The notes under the pieces are model-generated. The model searched no databases, had not been told where the DNA came from, and saw nothing but the letters and a program-made list of their open reading frames with translations. This document shows, one piece after another, positions 8,667 through 15,061 of a stretch of 64,000 nucleotides of DNA. Each line of letters starts with the position of its first letter. The stretch's first letter is position 1. A program made the position numbers and the translations under genes. Source of the DNA: Frigoribacterium faeni (GTDB lineage Bacteria; Actinomycetota; Actinomycetes; Actinomycetales; Microbacteriaceae); contig NZ_JAAOYW010000004.1 in assembly GCF_011761235.1 (NCBI RefSeq), positions 62,001-126,000 of the forward strand, read 5' to 3'.

Positions 8667-8726
8667 ACACCCCGAAACCGGCACCACACCCCCATTTCTC
8701 GAGGTGTGGCGCCGGTTTCGGGGTGT
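8667..8726. repeat. 24-bp-arm hairpin of the X-core-X type (H1)
   Basis: The left arm 8667-8690 and right arm 8703-8726 match at 23 of 24 positions, with a 12-nt loop. Each arm contains the same short word twice (ACACCCC... in the left arm, GGTGTGG in the right) around a GAAACCGG core. It lies between two divergent genes, upstream of both, so it cannot be an ordinary terminator. The other members are at 51971, 54869 and 54981. Confidence 0.85.
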
Positions 8727-8824
8727 GGCGCAGGGAGAACTGCGCTCCGCCCCGCGGTGCCCCTCCCACGCGGGGTCGTGCCCGCCCGGCCGCGGCGACA
8801 GGATGGCTCGGGGGGCTCGACGTC

Positions 8825-10192
8825 ATGCTCCGGGGAAGCGAGGGCAGGGTGGACGACGAGCGACGCCACGGTCGGACGACGCCGGCGGAGCGCAAGGGCA
8901 TCCTCGCGGCGTCCGCGATCGCGCTGGTCGGGCTGGGCGCGATCGCCTGGACCGTCAGCGGCGCAGGCTCGACGGACGGCCCCTTCGCCTGGGTGTCCGT
9001 CGTCGTCGGGTACCTCATCGGCGCCTGGTGCCTCGCGTTCGCCGGGTGGTTCACGGTGACCTACCTGCGGCAGCGGCGGTCCGCGCGCCGCTTCAGCGAC
9101 CCGTTCGGCGACGGCGACTCCGAGGCGATCGCCCGGGCGGCGTCGGAGGCGGGCCTGGCCGACGTGCGGACCGTGCTCTTCGTCAGCCCGCGGGGCATCG
9201 GGCGGAGTCGGATGGCCGCCGAGTACCTCCGCGCCCTGACGCTGGGGACGCACGACATCGAGGCGGCCGGGGTCGCACCCGAGCCCGCGTCGGCGCTCGA
9301 CCACGTGCTGCTGGTCGCGGTCACGGCCGTGGACCGGGCGGTCTTCGACACCCGCCGCCCCCCGCAGAGGGTGTCCGCCGCCCTGGTGGACCGCGCCCAC
9401 CTCGTCGTCCGGATCGGGTGCCCCGGGGCGTTCCGGGTCCCGAGCGGGGTGGCCGTCCGCGACTGGGACGTCCCCGACCCGCTCGGCGGGGACCTCGAGC
9501 AGGCCTCGCAGGTGCGCGGCCAGCTGAGGCGCCACGTCGAGGAACTCGCCGGCGAGCTCGGTCTCGCCCATCGGTCGCTCGACCTCCGCGATCGGGTCGT
9601 CCCGGGGCAGCGCCACGTGTTCGCCGCGGCGCGGGCGGCGGAGCTGCGTCCGCCCGTCGAGCGGGACGACGAGTCGGCGTGGATGTCCACGCACGCCGAG
9701 GCCCGCCTTCTGGTCGAGATCGCCGACGCACCCGAGCGCGCGGCCGAGATCAACGGCCGCGGGCCCCGACGGCCCGACTTCGTCGTCCCGTGGCTGATCT
9801 CGGCGGGAGCCGCCTCGTCGGCCTTCGCCCGGGAGCTCGAGTGGCGGGCCCTGGGGTCGCCCTCTCCCCTGTCCGCCGCGGAGGACGCCGTGGCGCGCGT
9901 GGTCGACGGGCTCGTGACGATCGGTGCGCTCCGGCCGTTCTCCGACGCCCGGCGACTCGAGCTCCGGCGTTCGGGTCGTGCCCAGCGCGACGTCGACGAC
10001 CCGCCGGAGCGCTGGCCCGTCGGGCTCGCGGGCGAGTACCCGGCGATGGCGGAGGCGCGGTCGACGGCAGAGGACCTGGCCACCTTCGAGGTCGTGCCGG
10101 ATCGCATGCTCGCGGCGTACCCGGATCTCGACGTCGAGGGCGACGCCTGGGCGGCAGCCGCGGCCGCGGCTCGCGCCGTTCGGCGAGGATGA
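8825..10192 (+). CDS. membrane-anchored ArsC/LMW-phosphatase-like protein lacking the catalytic cysteine
   Basis: 455 aa from the ATG at 8825. Two membrane helices (about 25-45 and 54-80) precede an arsenate-reductase/low-molecular-weight phosphatase-like domain (about 114-245). The P-loop VLFVSPRGIGRSRMAAEYL aligns with the family pattern FVCxxNxxRSxMA, but the nucleophilic Cys is Ser121; Arg127 and Ser128 remain. The C-terminal part of the fold is well kept (LVVRIGCPGAF, RDWDVPDP at 212-219, then the RGQLRRHVEELAGELG helix). The last about 200 residues (AWMSTHAEARLLVEIADAPE...) are unrecognised. Probably a non-catalytic binding or regulatory protein rather than an arsenate reductase. The GNAT gene follows 3 bp later. 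Confidence 0.75.
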   Translation: MLRGSEGRVDDERRHGRTTPAERKGILAASAIALVGLGAIAWTVSGAGSTDGPFAWVSVVVGYLIGAWCLAFAGWFTVTYLRQRRSARRFSDPFGDGDSEAIARAASEAGLADVRTVLFVSPRGIGRSRMAAEYLRALTLGTHDIEAAGVAPEPASALDHVLLVAVTAVDRAVFDTRRPPQRVSAALVDRAHLVVRIGCPGAFRVPSGVAVRDWDVPDPLGGDLEQASQVRGQLRRHVEELAGELGLAHRSLDLRDRVVPGQRHVFAAARAAELRPPVERDDESAWMSTHAEARLLVEIADAPERAAEINGRGPRRPDFVVPWLISAGAASSAFARELEWRALGSPSPLSAAEDAVARVVDGLVTIGALRPFSDARRLELRRSGRAQRDVDDPPERWPVGLAGEYPAMAEARSTAEDLATFEVVPDRMLAAYPDLDVEGDAWAAAAAAARAVRRG

Positions 10193-10195
10193 GGC

Positions 10196-10759
10196 GTGAT
10201 CAGCGACCTGAGCCTCCCCGTCCACCTCTCGGCCCGCGGCGCCGACGTGCTCCTGCGGCGGGCTGCGCCCGACGACCTGCGCGCGATCATGCGGCTGCTG
10301 TCCGACGACCCGATCAGTGCGGGCCGAGGTGACGTCGCCGGCGACGAGGACGCCGCCGCGTACGCGACCGCGCTCGAGCGCATCGTCCTCGACCCGAGCA
10401 ACGAGCTCCTCGTGGCGGTGGACGACGGGCGGGCGGTCGTGGGCACGCTGCAGCTGACGGTCATCCCGGGCATGGCACGCCGAGGGAGCACCCGGCTGCT
10501 CGTCGAGGCGGTCCGGGTCGCGAGCACGCAGCGCTCGTCGGGCGTCGGCAGCGCGCTGATGCGGTGGGTGGTCGAGGAGGCCGCCGTCGAGCTCGGCACG
10601 CCGCTCGTGCAACTCACCTCCGACGCCGCACGGACCGACGCACACCGCTTCTACACGCGACTCGGCTTCGTCGACTCCCACGTCGGCTTCAAGTACCCGG
10701 TGACGCTGCCGGACCCCGTGACGCAGCCGGACCCCGGGGCCGACCGCCGCACCTCCTGA
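10196..10759 (+). CDS. GNAT-family N-acetyltransferase
   Basis: 187 aa with a GTG start and the ribosome-binding site GAGGATGAGG, which lies in the end of the preceding gene, so the two are co-transcribed. GNAT motif A appears as VEAVRVASTQRSSGVGSALM, with acetyl-CoA pyrophosphate contacts in RSSGVGS, and motif B as DAHRFYTRLGFVDSHVGFKY. The C-terminus has a short duplicated peptide (LPDPVTQPDPG). The acceptor substrate is unknown. Confidence 0.87.
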   Translation: MISDLSLPVHLSARGADVLLRRAAPDDLRAIMRLLSDDPISAGRGDVAGDEDAAAYATALERIVLDPSNELLVAVDDGRAVVGTLQLTVIPGMARRGSTRLLVEAVRVASTQRSSGVGSALMRWVVEEAAVELGTPLVQLTSDAARTDAHRFYTRLGFVDSHVGFKYPVTLPDPVTQPDPGADRRTS

Positions 10760-10771
10760 TCGGAGCCCGTC

Positions 10772-10786
10772 GACGGACGGTCCGTC
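10772..10786. terminator. short convergent hairpin
   Basis: GACGGA/TCCGTC arms with a three-base loop lie between the GNAT gene and the convergent SRPBCC gene and overlap the latter's stop codon. There is no T-tract, so it is a weak candidate bidirectional terminator. Confidence 0.4.
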
Positions 10787-11195
10787 AGGCGCGAGGCGAA
10801 CGCTCGTCGAGCAGTGCCGCGAGCCGTTCGAGATCGCCGCGCACGGCGTCGGCGTCGGACTCGAACTCGGCCTGCGTCACGCCGTCTCGGCGGAAGAGGG
10901 TGAAGACGGCCTCGCTGCCCTGGTCGTTGGCCACGACGCGGAAGGGGTTGCTCACCACCGAGCCGTCGGGCAGGGTCACGTCGTGGTCGAGGATGCCGAG
11001 CTCCACCGGCCCCGTGAAGGCCACCTCGACGACGCCCATGGGCGAGTCCGTGAACCACCGCCCGTCCTCCTGACGGATGCCGGCGCTCAGGCCGGCCGCC
11101 CACGCGGGCAGGTTCTCCGGGTCGCCGGCGACGCTCGACACGGCGGCGACGTCGTGGTCGAGCGCACGGGAGATGTGGACGACAGGCCAGGTCAT
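10785..11195 (-). CDS. SRPBCC-fold (polyketide cyclase/START-like) protein
   Basis: 136 aa. It begins with the typical helix-grip strand VVHISRALDHDVAAVSSVAGDPENLPAWAAGL and ends with an amphipathic helix (VRGDLERLAALLDE). The middle is antiparallel strands (MGVVEVAFTGPVELGILDHDVTLPDG). Single-domain SRPBCC proteins bind hydrophobic small molecules; the ligand is not predictable. TAGCTT lies 6 nt before the ATG on the coding strand (complement of 11202-11207), suggesting a leaderless mRNA. Confidence 0.8.
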   Translation of the reverse strand: MTWPVVHISRALDHDVAAVSSVAGDPENLPAWAAGLSAGIRQEDGRWFTDSPMGVVEVAFTGPVELGILDHDVTLPDGSVVSNPFRVVANDQGSEAVFTLFRRDGVTQAEFESDADAVRGDLERLAALLDERSPRA

Positions 11196-11281
11196 GTCGG
11201 CAAGCTAGCAGCCCGTCAGCCCCCCTCCTCTGGGGAGCCCGCCGCGAGCACCGGGTCCGTACCGTGTCCACGGGGAGGGCC

Positions 11282-11614
11282 ATGTCGAGCGAGAGAACAC
11301 AGCCGAGCCGCACGGATCTCGTGCTGGCGCACGCGACCTGGATGACGCTCCTCGCCGTGGGCACCCTGACCGCCGCGGCGATCCCGGGCTTCATCGGATG
11401 GTGCGGCACAGCTCGGACCGGTTGCCGATCGGAGGCCGAGGTCGCCGCGGGCATCCTGCAGGCCGTCACGAGCATGGGCGTCGGGGCCGCTCTCGTGGCC
11501 GTGGTCTTCGTCGTCCTGCCGTGGGCACGTCTGAAGGTGCGCCTCCTGGTCACGGCCGGCCTCGTCGCCCTCGTCGCGCTCGCGGTGGCCGCGTGGCTGT
11601 CGTGGACGCGGTGA
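11282..11614 (+). CDS. small membrane protein with WCGT motif (paralogue 1)
   Basis: 110 aa from the ATG at 11282, with GGGGAGGG before it. It has three hydrophobic segments and an extracytoplasmic-looking loop IGWCGTARTGC between the first two. The next gene repeats this plan with AWCGTEQC, so the two are diverged tandem duplicates. The two cysteines of the loop could form a disulfide. No known domain; function unknown. Confidence 0.75.
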   Translation: MSSERTQPSRTDLVLAHATWMTLLAVGTLTAAAIPGFIGWCGTARTGCRSEAEVAAGILQAVTSMGVGAALVAVVFVVLPWARLKVRLLVTAGLVALVALAVAAWLSWTR

Positions 11615-11627
11615 GGGGCACGTCGTC

Positions 11628-11951
11628 GTGAGCGACGGACCGAGGAGGCGCCCCCTCCTTCACCTGCTCTGGGCCGGACCCGTCGGGCTCCTGCTCGGCA
11701 TCGTCATGGGCGCTGCCGGTTTCTGGGCCTGGTGCGGCACCGAGCAGTGCGCAGAGACGGACCCTCCTCACTACGTGATGGACTCGGTGGTGGCCTTCGC
11801 TGCGGCCGGCGTCGGCGCAGCCCTGGGCGGGCTCATCGTCGTCACGGCGACGCGGGGGGCAGGGGTGCGGACTCGCCTGACGGCTGGCGCCGGCGTCTTC
11901 GTCGTGGTGATGCTGCTCGCGGTCTGGTACTTCCGGCGTTTCACGGCCTGA
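11628..11951 (+). CDS. small membrane protein with WCGT motif (paralogue 2)
   Basis: 107 aa, GTG start 14 bp after the preceding stop. Same architecture as the upstream neighbour: hydrophobic helix, loop FWAWCGTEQC, then two further helices (VVAFAAAGVGAALGGLIVVT and AGAGVFVVVMLLAVWYF) and a basic end. Co-transcription is likely. No known domain; function unknown. Confidence 0.75.
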   Translation: MSDGPRRRPLLHLLWAGPVGLLLGIVMGAAGFWAWCGTEQCAETDPPHYVMDSVVAFAAAGVGAALGGLIVVTATRGAGVRTRLTAGAGVFVVVMLLAVWYFRRFTA

Positions 11952-12006
11952 GCGTGGACCGCACGCACCAGGCACTACCTGCTGAGCACGGCCGGGGGCT
12001 GATCGG

Positions 12007-12507
12007 CTACCGGACACGGAAGCGAGCCCACGCGTCCGCCGGCAGGTCCGGGCGACCGGGGACGGCACGGCGTTCGAACGCACACGATCCATCAGCGTCG
12101 AGGGCGACCGTGCGCCAGAACCGCGCCGCGGCCTCGTTGCGCTCCTGGTAGGCGACGGCCCACCGACCAGGTCGCGCCTCGGTCAGCTGCACCACGGCGG
12201 TGCGTCCGACATGAGAACGTCGCGCGGCCTTCACGACGAAGAAGCTGCTGATGACGTGCTCCTCGGCGTCGAGCCCGCGCAGGACGGCGAGCCCGATCGG
12301 ATGCTGCCCGAGGCGGAAGACGTGGGCGGACTAGCCCGGTTCCGAGAGGCCGGCGTCCAGACGTTCCTGGCGGTACCGGCCTCGTCCGTCGGGGAGCGCG
12401 CCCGTGAACGCGGACATCTCGTGGCGGAACATCGTCCAGAGCTGTTCGAGCTCGGGGCGGTCGCGCTCGTCGGCGGTCGTGACGGTGAGGGGCTGAGGAG
12501 TGGTCAT
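12007..12507 (-). pseudogene. GNAT acetyltransferase interrupted by an in-frame TAG
   Basis: The reading frame from the ATG at 12507 (ribosome-binding site GGAGG nine bases upstream) to the stop at 12007 would give 166 aa but contains one TAG at codon 59 (12331-12333). The two halves are in the same frame and join to one GNAT protein: TTADERDRPELEQLWTMFRH before the stop, then SAHVFRLGQHPIGLAVLRGL, EEHVISSFFVVKAARRSHVG and WAVAYQERNEAAARFWRTVA after it. The last stretch is the acetyl-CoA and C-terminal GNAT motif. A TGG to TAG change fits the context (SEPG-W-SAHVF). Either a recent pseudogene or a sequencing error. Confidence 0.85.
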
Positions 12508-12571
12508 ACAAGAAAACCTCCACCGATCCGGCAGAGGTCTCGTGGACCAGTTTACCGCCCCGTCCCACTGG

Positions 12572-13105
12572 TCACTGCTCCGCCGCGGCACCGACGTCGG
12601 CGCCCCAGACGACCTCGTCGTCGACGAGCAGCGACGTGGGCGCGAGTCCGAGCCGCCCGGCGACCCGCTGCGATGCCGTGTTGTCGGGGTGGATCGAGGC
12701 CCGCAGACGCTCGACGCCGCTCAGGCTCAGCCACGTCACGACGGCGGCGGCCGCCTCGGACGCGACTCCGCGCCCCTGCTCCGACGGCGTCACCACCCAC
12801 GCGAGGTCGGCGACGAGGTCGGGGCCGTCCTGTGTCAGCGTCGCCTGGACGAAGCCGACGGCCGCCCCGCCGTCGACGGGCCGGATGATCCAGTTCGACC
12901 ACCCGGCTCGTCCGTCGTCGGAGCGGCCTCGCGACTGACGGCGGTAGCGCGCCTCGAGCTCGCCCGGCGTGGGCGACTCACCGCCGGTGAACCGGTACAG
13001 GGCTCGGGGCGCCAGGGCGGTCACCATCTCGCTCGCGTGCTCGACGGTCAGCGGCTCGAGGGAGAGGCGCTCCGTCCGGAGGGCGACAGCTCGGGGCCAC
13101 GACAT
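12572..13105 (-). CDS. RimJ/RimL-type GNAT acetyltransferase
   Basis: 177 aa. The N-terminal pattern LRTERLSLEPLTVEHASEM is typical of the RimJ/RimL-like branch. The acetyl-CoA motif is WVVTPSEQGRGVASEAAAAV, and the terminal motif HPDNTASQRVAGRLGLAPTS carries the conserved Asn-x-x-Ser. It lies directly upstream of the broken GNAT gene on the same strand, 64 bp apart. The natural acceptor is unknown. Confidence 0.88.
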   Translation of the reverse strand: MSWPRAVALRTERLSLEPLTVEHASEMVTALAPRALYRFTGGESPTPGELEARYRRQSRGRSDDGRAGWSNWIIRPVDGGAAVGFVQATLTQDGPDLVADLAWVVTPSEQGRGVASEAAAAVVTWLSLSGVERLRASIHPDNTASQRVAGRLGLAPTSLLVDDEVVWGADVGAAAEQ

Positions 13106-13153
13106 GAGAAGAGCTTGGCAGGGTCGGTCTGCCCGTCGTGAGCGTGACTCGGT

Positions 13154-13426
13154 TCACGGCCTGCGGCGTGCACCCCGTCGGTAGCCGAGGCACGCCGCGA
13201 CCAGCAACAGCCCGATGACGACGACGACCGCGCCGACGAGGCTGGCGGTCGAGAGGACGTGCAGACCGTCCGCGGTGAACACCGTGTCCGAGAGGGGCGC
13301 GTACGCGAACCACCCGAACGACACAGGTCGCGCTGCCTCGACGGCCAGGACGACCACGCCCGCGACCGACACGGCGCATCCGAGAAGCAGGAGGAGGCGG
13401 GAGGCTCGGTCGACACGACGCGTCAT
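13154..13426 (-). CDS. small two-helix membrane protein
   Basis: 90 aa from the ATG at 13426 (MTRRVDRASRLLLLLGCAVS). One helix lies near the N-terminus (LLLLLGCAVSVAGVVVLAVEA) and one near the C-terminus (TASLVGAVVVVIGLLLVAAC), with an external loop GWFAYAPLSDTVFTADGLHV and a basic tail. No family recognised. Confidence 0.65.
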   Translation of the reverse strand: MTRRVDRASRLLLLLGCAVSVAGVVVLAVEAARPVSFGWFAYAPLSDTVFTADGLHVLSTASLVGAVVVVIGLLLVAACLGYRRGARRRP

Positions 13427-13535
13427 GTCTGGACCATGGCGCCGGTCCACCCCGAGGACGCGCCGAGGGGTGACCCGCGTCGGACCGTCTCAGGCATCTG
13501 GCCGCGACTCGGCGGCCCAGGCACGACCCACGCCC

Positions 13536-14903
13536 TCAGGCTCCGAGCGACGCGATCCAGCTCTGCACCGCGACCGCCGCGGCGCCGCGTGCCCAGGCGG
13601 CGAAGTCGGCGTCCCCGGTCAGCACCCGCACCTCCGTGGCCTCGGGGTCGCGGTCGGCGGCGAGGCCGGCCCGCAGCTCCTCGGCGGCGACGGGCACGTC
13701 GACGAGGCCGACGCCCTCGCCCGAGAGCACCACGGTGCCGACCATGCCGAGGTTCGCCACCGCGGCGACCAGACGCCCGAGCGACCGGCCGGCCGTGCGG
13801 ACGACGCCGGACGCGGCCGGGTCGCCGGAGGCGGCGAGCGCCAGCAGCTCGTCGTACGGGACGGGCCGGCCGAGCTCGGCGGCGGCCACGGCGCACAGGC
13901 TCGGCGTCGACAGCATCGCCGTCGAGCAGCCGCGGTGCCCCTCGGGGCAGATCGGCCCGGAGGGGTCGAGGGGCACGTGCCCGCCCAGCCCGAGACCCGT
14001 GTCGGGCGTGATCACCTGTCGGCCGTGCACGACCAGCCCGTAGCCGACACCGGCGCCGATGGTCAGCACCGCGAGGTCGTCGACGCCGCGCCCGAGACCG
14101 AACCAGTGCTCCGCCTCGGTCAGCGCCACCACGTCGTTCTCCACGACGACCGGCAGTCCGAGCCGCGCCGCCAGCATCCCGCCGAGGTCGACCTCCCGCC
14201 AGTCGAGGAACGGCGCCCGCCGCACCACCCGCTGCCCGGTCACCGTGCCGCCGACGGTCACCCCGACGCCCGCGAGCCCCACGGCACCCGCGCCCGCCTC
14301 GACGCCTGATCCGGTACGTGACGGATCAGCCGCAGCACGAACACCACCACCGACACCCGCGCCCCTCACGGCACCCGCACCCGCCTCGACACCTGATCCG
14401 GCACGTGACGGATCAGCCGCAGCACGAACACCACCACCCCCGCCCGAAGCGCCCGCGCCCGCACCTACATCAGCCCAGGCCCCGGCCCCCGCGCCGCTAG
14501 CGAACAGCACCGCCACCAGCCCCACCAGCGTCTCGACGACCTCCTCCGGCGACCGCCCGTCGAGGTCGACGTCGACCGACGCGAGCGTGCGTGCCCGCAG
14601 GTCGGTGAGCACCCCGAACGCCTGGTCGCCGGTCAGCTTGACCCCCACGAAACGGTGCCCGTCGACCCGGACGTCGAGCGGCCGCACCGGGCGCCCCACG
14701 GCCCCCGCCGCCTCGACGGCACCCTCGACGAACAGCCCCGAGTCCAACAACGGCTTGCTCAGGCGCGTCAGGCTCGCCGGCGACAGCCGCAGCCGCCGCC
14801 CGAGCTCGGCCCGCGCGACCGGCCCGTGGATCAGCACCTCGCGCACCAGCTCGCGCCCCGACTCGCCCCCGCCCCGCACCGGCTCCGCCGTCATGCCCAC
14901 CAT
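13536..14903 (-). CDS. ROK-family transcriptional regulator with an internal repeat insertion
   Basis: 455 aa, longer than the usual about 390. An N-terminal winged helix-turn-helix (about 20-65, HGPVARAELGRRLRLSPASL) is followed by the ROK fold: VGVKLTGDQAFGVLTDL, then VVVENDVVALTEAEHWFG, the glycine-rich ITPDTGLGLGGHVPLDP and the zinc-site-like CPEGHRGCSTAM. A Gly/Ala-rich insertion of about 70 residues splits the first ROK lobe and holds two copies of AADPSR(A/T)GSGVEAGAGAV, encoded by an 87-bp duplication with palindromes. It is divergent from an alpha-galactosidase, so it is probably a sugar-responsive repressor of that gene. Confidence 0.88.
   Translation of the reverse strand: MVGMTAEPVRGGGESGRELVREVLIHGPVARAELGRRLRLSPASLTRLSKPLLDSGLFVEGAVEAAGAVGRPVRPLDVRVDGHRFVGVKLTGDQAFGVLTDLRARTLASVDVDLDGRSPEEVVETLVGLVAVLFASGAGAGAWADVGAGAGASGGGGGVRAAADPSRAGSGVEAGAGAVRGAGVGGGVRAAADPSRTGSGVEAGAGAVGLAGVGVTVGGTVTGQRVVRRAPFLDWREVDLGGMLAARLGLPVVVENDVVALTEAEHWFGLGRGVDDLAVLTIGAGVGYGLVVHGRQVITPDTGLGLGGHVPLDPSGPICPEGHRGCSTAMLSTPSLCAVAAAELGRPVPYDELLALAASGDPAASGVVRTAGRSLGRLVAAVANLGMVGTVVLSGEGVGLVDVPVAAEELRAGLAADRDPEATEVRVLTGDADFAAWARGAAAVAVQSWIASLGA
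14306..14416. repeat. duplicated palindrome inside the ROK gene
   Basis: Two palindromes with arms CTGATCCG and CGGATCAG, 8-nt centre, at 14306-14329 and 14393-14416. They are the starts of an 87-bp tandem duplication (29 codons). On the coding strand each reads ADPSR(T/A)GSG. The same palindrome and peptide occur in an unrelated gene at 31930-31955. Confidence 0.85.
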
Positions 14904-15025
14904 CCCGCGTCGTCGCCGTGACGGTCGTCACGACTGCCGCGGACCCCGATCCGCAGACCGCGACCCGCCGAGCATATCCACCGGACCCGGCCCGCAGGAG
15001 GCGCCCACCGCATCCTCGACTCCCC

Positions 15026-15061
15026 TTGACACCCCCATTACTTCCGTCATAGAACTAACTC
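15026..15061 (+). promoter_or_regulatory. leaderless alpha-galactosidase promoter with ROK operator candidate
   Basis: TTGACA at 15026-15031, an 18-nt spacer and TAGAAC at 15050-15055 place the transcription start at or next to the ATG at 15062. An imperfect inverted repeat TTACTTC (15038-15044) / GAACTAA (15052-15058) overlaps the -10 and is the best candidate site for the divergent ROK regulator. Confidence 0.7.

Noticed and set aside
8667-8726. H1 as a transcription terminator
   Set aside because: Both flanking genes point away from it, so no known transcript would end there.
12331-12333. TAG as a reassigned or pyrrolysine codon
   Set aside because: No other gene in the window contains an internal TAG, and several genes end in TAG; a nonsense mutation or sequencing error is simpler.
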